Positions 1 through 6,037 of a DNA stretch of 14,318 nucleotides are shown in pieces. The translations under genes were made by a program, and so were the position numbers. This DNA comes from an uncultured Bacilli bacterium (GTDB lineage Bacteria; Bacillota_I; Bacilli_A; RF39; UBA660), in NCBI GenBank assembly GCA_910587535.1, contig CAJUKM010000034.1:1-14318 (forward strand). The letters run 5' to 3'. The stretch's first letter is position 1. Each line of letters starts with the position of its first letter. The notes under the pieces were generated by a model. That model saw only the letters and a program-made list of their open reading frames with translations. It ran no database searches and had not been told where the DNA came from.

Positions 1-47
1 GAGATTCCGTATGGTGACTGGAGTTCAGACGTGTGCTCTTCCGATCT
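1..47 (+). other. Illumina TruSeq P7/i7 adapter remnant (not biological)
   Basis: Bases 14-47 match the TruSeq index-read adapter, beginning GTGACTGGAGTTC and ending GCTCTTCCGATCT. Bases 1-5 (GAGAT) match the end of the P7 flow-cell sequence and bases 6-13 (TCCGTATG) fill the place of an 8-base i7 index. Genomic sequence therefore starts at 48. This is a contig end built from untrimmed reads and should be masked. Confidence 0.97.
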
Positions 48-69
48 ATTTTAACTATTTTTCCACAAT

Positions 70-107
70 AAAGGATGTCAACAAATTTTATTTTGCTGGC
101 ATCCTTT
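70..107 (+). terminator. Hairpin, possible intrinsic terminator
   Basis: The arms 70-80 and 97-107 pair over 11 bp with one T.G wobble, around a 16-base loop, and are followed on the plus strand by an AT-rich stretch without a clean T-run. On the minus strand the wobble becomes an A.C mismatch. It could end transcription arriving from beyond the contig edge, but no gene is visible on that side. Confidence 0.4.
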
Positions 108-195
108 AATTTTAATGGATTTTGTCCACATTTTATTCAATAGGTTGACAAACAACAAATTTGTTACCTTTTTAATTTTTTACTTTTCCCTTATT

Positions 196-276
196 TTATC
201 TTCCACAACATTGCTTGTACTTTTTTCCCGAACCGCAAGGGCAAAAAAATTTGGCTTTACTGCTTCCCTCGGCTCG
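196..276 (-). pseudogene. SEC-C zinc-motif fragment, remnant of a SecA-like or SEC-C protein C-terminus
   Basis: The minus strand encodes C-P-C-G-S-G-K-K-Y-K-Q-C-C-G-R followed by a stop (196-243). The cysteine pattern and almost all residues equal the tail of the SecA encoded at 1639-4137. At DNA level most codons differ from that secA copy at the wobble position, so this is not a recent duplicate and the frame has been under protein-level selection somewhere. Upstream the frame stays open only to an in-frame TAA at 277-279, giving 26 codons without a start codon. Beyond that stop the same frame has another Ala-Glu-Gly run rich in Lys/Ala, as if a longer protein had been cut by a nonsense mutation. 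It could be the decayed end of another SEC-C protein or part of a mobile or repeated element. The CxC...CC motif binds zinc in SecA. Confidence 0.6.
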
Positions 277-344
277 TTAAGAGAGCTCAATTTCGTGCAT
301 TTTTGCTTTTGGCTTCCCCTGGTTTCCCTCGGCATTATCAGCAA

Positions 345-368
345 ACTGTATCTAAAACTGTATCTAAA
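345..368. repeat. Tandem 12-bp repeat ACTGTATCTAAA x2 (left flank of HNH cassette)
   Basis: Two perfect adjacent copies of ACTGTATCTAAA lie at 345-356 and 357-368, three bases past the stop of the 113-residue gene. The same unit recurs as a pair at 1537-1559, in the same orientation, on the other side of the two-gene cassette. Confidence 0.85.
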
Positions 369-371
369 AAT

Positions 372-713
372 CTAATTATTATAGTATTCAACATCCTCAT
401 TTATTATCTTAGTAGATACTTCCACCAATTTTACTATACTCTTTTTTGCCCATTTTTTCTTCTTAATATTTTTTTCATAAATTGATATTTGATCTGTTCT
501 CCATTTATCTAAAAAACCATCACAATATTGAATTATTTCAAAGAAAGATTTTGTAACATTAATCACTCTTCCATAAAAACTCCAAATTCTGTTTCCATAT
601 TTAAGCGGACTATATACTTCTATATAAACAATTTTATTAATTGCTCTGTCAATTTCGATTATATTCCCTTTTATAAAATATGTCATACTAATATTCTCAA
701 TTTGTTTTTTCAT
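372..713 (-). CDS. Orphan 113-residue hypothetical protein, partner of the HNH gene
   Basis: I do not recognise this protein. It is complete, begins with ATG and lies 9 bases after the HNH gene, with a weak TAAGGT ribosome site, so it is very likely co-transcribed with it. It is basic and Ile/Tyr/Lys-rich. Residues about 10-65 alternate hydrophobic and polar residues (beta-strand-like), including Gly-Asn-Ile-Ile-Glu-Ile-Asp and a Trp-Ser-Phe-Tyr-Gly-Arg-Val stretch. The C-terminal third is charged, with a run of lysines near residue 84. No signal peptide, membrane segment or catalytic motif is evident. Its A+T richness resembles the HNH gene more than the core genes. It might be an accessory or regulatory protein of the cassette, but that is inferred from position only. 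Confidence 0.7.
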   Translation of the reverse strand: MKKQIENISMTYFIKGNIIEIDRAINKIVYIEVYSPLKYGNRIWSFYGRVINVTKSFFEIIQYCDGFLDKWRTDQISIYEKNIKKKKWAKKSIVKLVEVSTKIINEDVEYYNN

Positions 714-722
714 AGTATTACC

Positions 723-1493
723 TTACTTTCCAATTTCCCAGTCAAGATTATCTCCCTTTGATAAATTATCCTCACCTTTTAATAATTGTAAATTTGTGTA
801 ATGGCACAATCTAATTACTTCTTCTTCGGTTTTTGCAGTTGCTAATGGAATTATATGATCTATGTGAACTTTTTCTCTTCCATCCCAATCAGTGCCGTAT
901 GTCTCCTTAAATGTTTTTAATAAGTATATATAAAAATCATCCCACTCAATACCAACAATTTCATATGTATGACTTTTTTTAGTATAACCTCTTCGTCTAA
1001 AACTGTCACCTATTAGATTTCTTACCTGATCTTTCATTTTAAAAATGATATCTTCTCTATATTTGCGACGCCTTTGCGCTAATTCTTTTTTATGTGTATT
1101 TCGGTATTCCTTATTATATTTATGCCTTTCTTCTTTATTATTATGAAAATAATCTAATGCTTTTTCTATCTCCTTGTCTCGGTTTTCTTGATAGTGTTTT
1201 TGTTTCCTTTCACGTATTTTGTTTTTATTTTCTATATAGTAAATTTTTCTTTTTTCACTATTTTCTTCTTTATGCTTTAAGTTATATGCTTTTCTTTCTT
1301 CAACATGATTATCTCTATATTGCTTCTGATATAACAACCTTTCCTCTTTGTGTTGTTCTGCATATTTTTTACTACGTTTAATAACACACTCTTTACACTC
1401 AGCTCTATATCTTTGTTCTTTTTTCCTATAGTAAAATTCAGATAAAGGTTTAGCTTTATTACATAAGGTACATATTTTCACTTGACTATCCAT
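723..1493 (-). CDS. HNH endonuclease with N-terminal Cys4 zinc finger and 15-residue repeats
   Basis: This 256-residue protein resembles the HNH nucleases found in phages and mobile DNA. Residues 8-36 form a zinc-finger-like module (Cys8, Cys11, Cys33, Cys36). Residues about 44-148 are a highly charged helical linker built of roughly 15-residue repeats, with units starting near Tyr44, Tyr59, Tyr86, Tyr101, Tyr115, Tyr130 and Tyr145, often with His-Lys-Glu-Glu. The nuclease core is at 209-248: His210-Ile-Asp212-His213, then His231, Asn234 and Asn243, the expected H-N-N layout for a metal-dependent nicking or double-strand-cutting active site. The start is ATG with a GAGGTGG ribosome site 7 bases upstream, and a promoter lies just before it. 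It is more A+T-rich than the neighbouring core genes and is bracketed by the 345/1537 repeats, which suggests transfer. It could be a homing-type nuclease or a leftover phage gene. No terminase or intron is visible next to it. Confidence 0.85.
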   Translation of the reverse strand: MDSQVKICTLCNKAKPLSEFYYRKKEQRYRAECKECVIKRSKKYAEQHKEERLLYQKQYRDNHVEERKAYNLKHKEENSEKRKIYYIENKNKIRERKQKHYQENRDKEIEKALDYFHNNKEERHKYNKEYRNTHKKELAQRRRKYREDIIFKMKDQVRNLIGDSFRRRGYTKKSHTYEIVGIEWDDFYIYLLKTFKETYGTDWDGREKVHIDHIIPLATAKTEEEVIRLCHYTNLQLLKGEDNLSKGDNLDWEIGK

Positions 1494-1510
1494 ACTGCCA
1501 CCTCTTTTTT

Positions 1511-1516
1511 ATTATA
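1511..1516 (-). promoter_or_regulatory. Extended -10 promoter of the HNH cassette
   Basis: Minus-strand TATAAT preceded by TGT gives an extended -10 (TGTTATAAT). The expected -35 position (about 1534-1539) shows no good TTGACA match. It overlaps the edge of the tandem repeat 1537-1559, so a protein bound to the repeats could control this promoter. Confidence 0.65.
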
Positions 1517-1536
1517 ACACAAAAATTGCTTTATTT

Positions 1537-1559
1537 ACTGTATCTAAACTGTATCTAAA
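1537..1559. repeat. Tandem 11/12-bp repeat ACTGTATCTAA(A) x2 (right flank of HNH cassette)
   Basis: ACTGTATCTAA at 1537-1547 is followed directly by ACTGTATCTAAA at 1548-1559, in the same orientation as the pair at 345-368. An inverted 8-base match, TTTAGATA, lies at 1587-1594. The pair lies between the secA terminator and the HNH start, over the -35 region of the HNH promoter. Confidence 0.85.
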
Positions 1560-1598
1560 TCGACTTTTTGTTAAAATATTGAAGATTTTAGATAAATT

Positions 1599-1633
1599 AA
1601 AAACCCTCGCAAAGCCTTATTTTACGGGGGTTT
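1599..1633 (-). terminator. secA intrinsic terminator
   Basis: On the minus strand the arms 1628-1633 (AAACCC) and 1601-1606 (GGGTTT) pair. The stem continues past one C.A mismatch with two more G-C pairs (1625-1626 with 1608-1609), and is followed by TTTTTAATTT. It lies 6 bases after the secA stop. On the plus strand the mismatch becomes a T.G wobble but there is no T-run. Confidence 0.75.
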
Positions 1634-1638
1634 GATGC

Positions 1639-4137
1639 CTATTTACCGCAACATTGTTTGTATTTTTTACCAGACCCACATGGACATGGATCATTTCGAC
1701 CGACCTTGGATGACTTCTTAGGCCCAAAACTAACTTTTTCTTTTCCATCGTTCATCTGAACTTTTTGAGCTGGCTTCTTCTCTACAATGTTTTGTTGTAT
1801 TTCAGCTTTTAACAAGAAGTTAGAAATGTTTTGATCGACACTTTCCAATAGATTTTGGAACAGATTATATCCTTCTAATGCATAAGCTTGAAGCGGATTT
1901 GTTTGAGCATATCCTCTGAGTCCAATTCCCTCTTTTAAGTGCTCCATCGTAGTGATGTGTTCTATCCATGCTGCATCTATTACTCTTAAAGAGATCATTC
2001 TTTCGAATTGGTCGATGACTTCCTGAGGGAAATCTTTAACCTTCTCTTCATATTCTTTTGCAACGACATTATAAATATAATCTTCTACGTCTTCTACTTT
2101 TTTAGAGGTCAAATCTTCAACAGCAATTCGACTTTTTCGTAGTAAATTATTATTGACAAAATCTACTATAGCTTCATTGTCATCTTTCGTCAATTTGCCC
2201 TCTGGTGCTATGTGTTTCTCGACGACATCGCAGATGTGATTTCTAAAAGTATCTAAAACTATTTCTCTTTCAGTTTCGGCATCTAATAGCTCATTACGCT
2301 TTCTATAAACTATGACCCTCTGCTCACTTATTATGTTGTCGTAATCTAATAAATGTTTACGCATGTCGTAGTTGTTTCCTTCTACCTTCTTTTGAGCAGT
2401 TTGAATCGAATTAGAAAGCATTTTGTTTTGAATAGCTTGATCTTCTGGAATGCCCAAGTTTTTAACTATCGTTTGGATCTTATCAGTTCCAAATCTTCTC
2501 ATTAAATCATCTTCAAAGGATACGAAGAACTGACTAGCTCCATCATCTCCCTGACGTCCTGCACGTCCACGAAGCTGATTGTCTATACGACGAGACTCGT
2601 GTCTCTCAGTACCGATTACATATAATCCACCTAAATCGACGACACCTTCTCCGAGTTTGATATCTGTTCCACGACCTGCCATATTAGTAGCTATAGTGAC
2701 AGCACCTTTCTCACCAGCTTTTGCGATAATCTCTGCTTCGCGAGAGTGATTTTTGGCATTCAATACTTCGTGTTGAATATTCTCTCTTTTCAGCATTTTA
2801 GACAGCCTCTCGTTGTTTTCAACAGAAATAGTGCCTACTAGAATTGGTTGTCCAGTAGAATGAACTTCCTTTATTTTCTCGACAATAGCTCTATATTTCC
2901 CTGCTTCTGAAGAGAATATCAAATCGGTGTAATCTTTTCTCGCTACTGGTTTATTGGTAGGAATTCTTATTACGTACATGTTATAGATATCTCTAAATTC
3001 TTCTTCCTCTGTCTTAGCAGTACCAGTCATTCCGGCAATCTTCTTATACATTCTGAATAAGTTTTGGAAAGTGATAGTAGCCATAGTCTTTGTCTCTTCG
3101 TTTATGTTGACTCCTTCTTTGGCTTCTATTGCTTGGTGCAATCCTTCACTGAACTGTCTACCAGGCATAAGTCTTCCAGTGAATTGGTCTATTATGACAA
3201 CTTCACCTTGATCGTTTACCATATAATCGACATCTTTTTTCATACCATAGTTTGCTTTTAAAGCTTGTATTATATGGTGAACTAGAGCTGTATTTTCTTC
3301 ATCATAAAGATTTTTTATTCCAAATGATGCTTGAACTTTAGTGCTTCCTGCTTCGGTTAACGATACGCTCTTTGTCTTTTCATCAATCGTATAATCTTCT
3401 TCTTCCTTGAGTTTTTTAACAGCTATATCCGCATCCATATAGAGATTTTTAGAATTCATCTTACCACCAGATATGATGAGTGGTGTTCTAGCTTCATCTA
3501 TGAGGATAGAGTCTACTTCGTCGATTATGACAAAGTTTAATGCTCTTTGAACTCGATCTTCTTTTCTTATAACCATATTATCTCTCAAGTAATCGAATCC
3601 GATTTCGTTGTTCGTAGAATAAGTTATATCGGCATTATAAACGTTACGCTTTTCTTCTGGATTCAACTCTCTCAAATTCAATCCGACAGACAATCCAAGG
3701 AAGTTAAATATCTTACCCATCCACTCTGAGTCACGTTGTGCCAAGAACTCGTTAACGGTTATGATGTGAACACCTTCACCAGATAATGCATTTAGATATG
3801 CTGGTAATATTTCGGTAAGAGTTTTTCCTTCACCAGTCTTCATCTCTGCTATATTTCCAAAATGGATTGCAAGACCACCCAAAAGCTGAACGTAATATGG
3901 TTTTTCACCGATTACTCTGTATGCCGCTTCTCTAGCGACAGAAAAAGCAGGTACAATTAGGTTATCTAATGTAGTTCCATTTTTAATCTCTTCTTTAAAT
4001 TCGATCGTCTTTGCAGCCAATTCTTCATCGCTCAACTTCTGTATCTCAGGCTCCATCGCTTCGATCGCATCTGCTATTTTTTTAAACTTCTGTAATTCCT
4101 TATATTCGGAATCTACTAAACTTTTTAATATGTTCAT
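1639..4137 (-). CDS. secA: Protein translocase ATPase SecA
   Basis: SecA is the motor ATPase that drives unfolded preproteins through the SecYEG channel. The product is 832 residues, a normal length for Gram-positive SecA. Visible signatures are the Walker A motif Met-Lys-Thr-Gly-Glu-Gly-Lys-Thr (around residues 99-106), Walker B Asp-Glu-Val-Asp at 206-209 followed by the Ile-Asp-Glu-Ala-Arg-Thr-Pro block, the second helicase lobe with Ile-Ala-Thr-Asn-Met-Ala-Gly-Arg-Gly-Thr-Asp, Gln-Leu-Arg-Gly-Arg-Ala-Gly-Arg-Gln-Gly, and a C-terminal SEC-C zinc motif (Cys818, Cys820, Cys829, Cys830). The start is ATG 4137, not the in-frame ATG at 4155, because GGAGG at 4147-4151 sits 9 bases before it and overlaps the longer version. 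It has its own promoter and terminator. The usual neighbour prfB is absent downstream; the HNH cassette is there instead. Confidence 0.98.
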   Translation of the reverse strand: MNILKSLVDSEYKELQKFKKIADAIEAMEPEIQKLSDEELAAKTIEFKEEIKNGTTLDNLIVPAFSVAREAAYRVIGEKPYYVQLLGGLAIHFGNIAEMKTGEGKTLTEILPAYLNALSGEGVHIITVNEFLAQRDSEWMGKIFNFLGLSVGLNLRELNPEEKRNVYNADITYSTNNEIGFDYLRDNMVIRKEDRVQRALNFVIIDEVDSILIDEARTPLIISGGKMNSKNLYMDADIAVKKLKEEEDYTIDEKTKSVSLTEAGSTKVQASFGIKNLYDEENTALVHHIIQALKANYGMKKDVDYMVNDQGEVVIIDQFTGRLMPGRQFSEGLHQAIEAKEGVNINEETKTMATITFQNLFRMYKKIAGMTGTAKTEEEEFRDIYNMYVIRIPTNKPVARKDYTDLIFSSEAGKYRAIVEKIKEVHSTGQPILVGTISVENNERLSKMLKRENIQHEVLNAKNHSREAEIIAKAGEKGAVTIATNMAGRGTDIKLGEGVVDLGGLYVIGTERHESRRIDNQLRGRAGRQGDDGASQFFVSFEDDLMRRFGTDKIQTIVKNLGIPEDQAIQNKMLSNSIQTAQKKVEGNNYDMRKHLLDYDNIISEQRVIVYRKRNELLDAETEREIVLDTFRNHICDVVEKHIAPEGKLTKDDNEAIVDFVNNNLLRKSRIAVEDLTSKKVEDVEDYIYNVVAKEYEEKVKDFPQEVIDQFERMISLRVIDAAWIEHITTMEHLKEGIGLRGYAQTNPLQAYALEGYNLFQNLLESVDQNISNFLLKAEIQQNIVEKKPAQKVQMNDGKEKVSFGPKKSSKVGRNDPCPCGSGKKYKQCCGK

Positions 4138-4160
4138 TTTCTTTGTCCTCCACATCCACT

Positions 4161-4189
4161 ATTTTAGCAAAATAAAGAGGAAAAGTAAA
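4161..4189 (-). promoter_or_regulatory. secA promoter
   Basis: Minus-strand -35 TTTACT (4184-4189), a 17-base spacer ending in TGC (extended -10) and -10 TAAAAT (4161-4166). It lies between the hpf terminator and the secA ribosome site, so secA is a separate housekeeping sigma-A-type unit. Confidence 0.75.
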
Positions 4190-4235
4190 CTTTTCTTCCC
4201 TAATAAAGCGCTTTTTCTATACTAACAATTTTCAT

Positions 4236-4265
4236 AAAAAAAGACAATACCGAATGGTATTATCT
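4236..4265 (-). terminator. Intrinsic terminator after hpf (end of the spoIID-spoIIQ-hpf operon)
   Basis: On the minus strand 4265-4256 pairs with 4251-4242 over 10 bp, with one T.G wobble and the tetraloop ATTC, followed by seven T. The hpf stop codon lies inside the stem. Confidence 0.9.
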
Positions 4266-4787
4266 AGCGTTTATGATGCCGTATTTGCCATCTTTTCTTT
4301 TGTAGACGACACTTACACACTTCTCTTTAGAATTCTTAAACACGAAGAAATCGTGTTCTGTAAGCTCCATCTGTAAAATTGCTTCTTCTTCATCCATAGG
4401 TTTAAATTCGATCTCTTTGCGACGAGCTATTAAACTAGTTTCTTCTACGATTTTAAAATCTTCGCTAGCGATTACAAATCCTTTTTTATCTTTATAACGA
4501 CTAGCCAATTTAGATTTATTTTTCTTCAACTGACCTTCCAATTTTTTTTGAACTAAATCTATTGCAGCATATAAATCTGAATTGCTCTCTTCTGCTCTTA
4601 AAGTAAATAACTTAGTAGGAACAGTAACTTCAATGATCTGTTCTATGCCTCTAACTCTTACTCTAACTATGACATCGACATCGGCGTTTTCATCGAAAAA
4701 TTTAGATAATTTACTGAGTTTTTCTTCGATATACTCCTTTATTGCCTCTGTAATTTTGACGTGATCTCCGTGAATTGAAATATTCAT
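4260..4787 (-). CDS. hpf: Ribosome hibernation promoting factor, long form (HPF)
   Basis: HPF shuts down idle ribosomes. Its N-terminal domain occupies the 30S A/P-site region, and the C-terminal domain of the long form dimerises to make 100S ribosomes. The 175 residues fit the long form. Residues 1-100 show the beta-alpha fold opening Met-Asn-Ile-Ser-Ile-His-Gly and a basic helix (Gln-Lys-Lys-Leu-Glu-Gly-Gln-Leu-Lys-Lys-Asn-Lys). Residues about 122-174 are the dimerisation domain, with Lys-Pro-Met-Asp-Glu-Glu-Glu-Ala and Glu-His-Asp-Phe-Phe-Val-Phe and ending Gly-Lys-Tyr-Gly-Ile-Ile. The gene begins 3 bases after the upstream 183-residue gene, with GGAG 11 bases ahead of the ATG, and is the last gene of its operon. 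hpf directly before secA is the common Bacillota order. Its presence behind spore genes suggests some expression during sporulation, which is inference. Confidence 0.96.
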   Translation of the reverse strand: MNISIHGDHVKITEAIKEYIEEKLSKLSKFFDENADVDVIVRVRVRGIEQIIEVTVPTKLFTLRAEESNSDLYAAIDLVQKKLEGQLKKNKSKLASRYKDKKGFVIASEDFKIVEETSLIARRKEIEFKPMDEEEAILQMELTEHDFFVFKNSKEKCVSVVYKRKDGKYGIINAR

Positions 4788-4790
4788 GCA

Positions 4791-5342
4791 TTAATCATCT
4801 CCTACATCAATGATATCATATCTCCTTCTTTTTGTAAAATGAGATTTAAACGTAGTCCATATTAGATCTTCATCGGCATAATGAATATGATCAGTACCTT
4901 TTTTTCCAATAAATACTGGATCAAAATCGATACTACTTTCGTTCACAGTTTTTTCACCTCTTCCTATCAAAGTATAATAGTTATCATCAAAGACGACCGT
5001 ATTATCGTCATCTCTGATAATTTTGACGACTTTCGATAAAGGGACGAAGTCGATCAGATTATAATTGAAACCGCGTAGTGCACAACTGTACAAAAATTTT
5101 AGGTCACAACTACAGACATCATTATATAAGACAGTTATATCAGGCTTTAAATAATAGAGTCCAAAATTCATTTTGGAACTGATTTCAGTAAAAAAATCCT
5201 CACACATCTTCTCGTTAGATATTTCTCCTAATTTAAAAAAAAGAGAAGTATCTTCATCGAGAATATACTCCTTATCTGATCGCTTTAAATATACGTAAGT
5301 CTTCTTAGATGTCATATATAACAAAATATCTTCTCTTTTCAT
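4791..5342 (-). CDS. Unrecognised 183-residue protein between spoIIQ and hpf
   Basis: I do not recognise a clear family. ATG start with TAGGAG 6 bases upstream, overlapping the spoIIQ stop codon, so it is translated from the spoIIQ operon. There is no signal peptide or membrane segment. The first 110 residues alternate strands and helices: a strand-turn-strand opening (Ile-Leu-Leu-Tyr-Met-Thr-Ser-Lys-Lys-Thr-Tyr-Val-Tyr-Leu-Lys), a helix near 43-55, then Pro-Asp-Ile-Thr-Val-Leu-Tyr-Asn-Asp, a helix, and Phe-Val-Pro-Leu-Ser-Lys-Val-Val. That order recalls the N-terminal lobe of MreB/Mbl actins, and B. subtilis has mbl close downstream of spoIIQ. However, the Gly-Thr phosphate loop and subdomain IB are missing. 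The C-terminal 70 residues are Asp-rich and end in a basic patch (Lys-Arg-Arg-Arg). The gene itself is certain; the actin idea is weak inference. Confidence 0.85.
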   Translation of the reverse strand: MKREDILLYMTSKKTYVYLKRSDKEYILDEDTSLFFKLGEISNEKMCEDFFTEISSKMNFGLYYLKPDITVLYNDVCSCDLKFLYSCALRGFNYNLIDFVPLSKVVKIIRDDDNTVVFDDNYYTLIGRGEKTVNESSIDFDPVFIGKKGTDHIHYADEDLIWTTFKSHFTKRRRYDIIDVGDD

Positions 5343-5351
5343 ATAAAACTC

Positions 5352-5993
5352 CTATTTAGTTAGGTCTGATACTTTCATGTTGTAAAATTCGTTAGGGTTC
5401 AATATCTGTCCTTTATAATTGACTTCGAATAGAAGAGCATTTTCATAACCTTTATCTATATTCACTTTTCCACTTTTACCTATTACGTCGTTTTGTTTTA
5501 TAGCGTCCCCTACTTTTACAGACACATCTCTTAGACAATGATAGATAGTTATCAATTCAGTCGAATGTGTTACCTCGACGACGTTACCTAAGATCTCATC
5601 CTTAGTTATACTAGTAACGCTTCCATCGAGTACACTGACGACATCAAATGCCTCGACATTAGTATATAGAACTCCCGTATTTTCCATATATGTATTTTTA
5701 TAATATATCAAAGACTTTAATTGACTCTCTTCACTACCTTTTCTATCGTAGTAATCTTTTGCAACAGTTACGCCTTCTAAAAGGTAAGGATGATTTACTG
5801 TCTCATTAGTTATCTCTACGACACTGGTAGTATCGTCATCGATGAAATCCTTTGGAACATAGTTGACGCTTGGTCCGGCTTCATAATCGAGAGTAACAGC
5901 TCTGCCTATAAAGATAACGCTTACAAAAATTACACTTAAACTTATTGCATATAATGCAGGTACTACCCAACTTTTTAATTTCAACTTTTTCAT
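5352..5993 (-). CDS. spoIIQ: Stage II sporulation protein Q (degenerate LytM/M23 domain)
   Basis: SpoIIQ is a forespore membrane protein that meets SpoIIIAH from the mother cell across the intermembrane space during engulfment. The 213 residues show a short cytoplasmic N-terminus, one membrane segment (about 9-30), a linker with Tyr-Tyr-Asp-Arg-Lys-Gly-Ser-Glu-Glu-Ser and Tyr-Lys-Asn-Thr-Tyr, and a C-terminal LytM fold (about 105-205) with Asp-Gly-Ser-Val, Val-Lys-Val-Gly-Asp and Val-Ile-Gly-Lys-Ser-Gly. All four LytM metal-site positions appear replaced: the H-x3-D motif by Asn105/Leu109, the middle His by Cys153 (His152 is next to it), and H-x-H by Ala186/Leu188. It should therefore be a structural, non-peptidase protein. 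AAGGGG lies 8 bases before the ATG, and the gene follows spoIID by 44 bases. A degenerate M23 protein of another role is possible, but the linker and context favour SpoIIQ. Confidence 0.88.
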   Translation of the reverse strand: MKKLKLKSWVVPALYAISLSVIFVSVIFIGRAVTLDYEAGPSVNYVPKDFIDDDTTSVVEITNETVNHPYLLEGVTVAKDYYDRKGSEESQLKSLIYYKNTYMENTGVLYTNVEAFDVVSVLDGSVTSITKDEILGNVVEVTHSTELITIYHCLRDVSVKVGDAIKQNDVIGKSGKVNIDKGYENALLFEVNYKGQILNPNEFYNMKVSDLTK

Positions 5994-6037
5994 TGTATAT
6001 TCCCCTTCTACTTCAATTTTGGGTAATATATTTTTTT

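Larger units (their letters stand above)
48..371. other. Gene-poor contig-end region downstream of the HNH cassette
   Basis: No intact gene is convincing here. From left to right it holds a hairpin (70-107), an AT-rich stretch, a patch clearly richer in G+C than its flanks (about 226-345) that includes a SEC-C-encoding fragment on the minus strand, and a tandem 12-bp repeat pair (345-368). The 10-mer TTCCCTCGGC occurs at 264-273 and 324-333, exactly 60 bp apart, which hints at an internal 20-codon repeat in the remnant. Both strands also carry other short open frames that I do not trust. Confidence 0.6.

Noticed and set aside
180..335. 51-codon minus-strand open frame (Met-Pro-Arg-Glu-Thr-Arg-Gly...) overlapping the SEC-C fragment
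   Set aside because: It is out of frame with the SEC-C motif, whose protein-level match to SecA is far stronger; no ribosome site or known domain is visible in this frame.
115..375. Plus-strand 86-residue open frame across the contig-end region
   Set aside because: It is antisense to the SEC-C fragment and crosses the tandem repeat (Leu-Tyr-Leu-Lys repeats are only the 12-bp units); no ribosome site.
345..1559. CRISPR array
   Set aside because: The 12-bp units are adjacent without spacers and there are only two pairs; no cas genes are present.
196..1686. The two SEC-C-encoding stretches as att-site duplications of an element inserted in the secA 3' end
   Set aside because: An integration core would be identical at DNA level; these differ at most wobble positions, so simple site duplication does not fit.
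4138..4155. Upstream in-frame start for SecA adding Met-Trp-Arg-Thr-Lys-Lys
   Set aside because: The added codons contain the GGAGG ribosome site that serves the ATG at 4137, and SecA proteins normally begin near Met-Asn-Ile-Leu.
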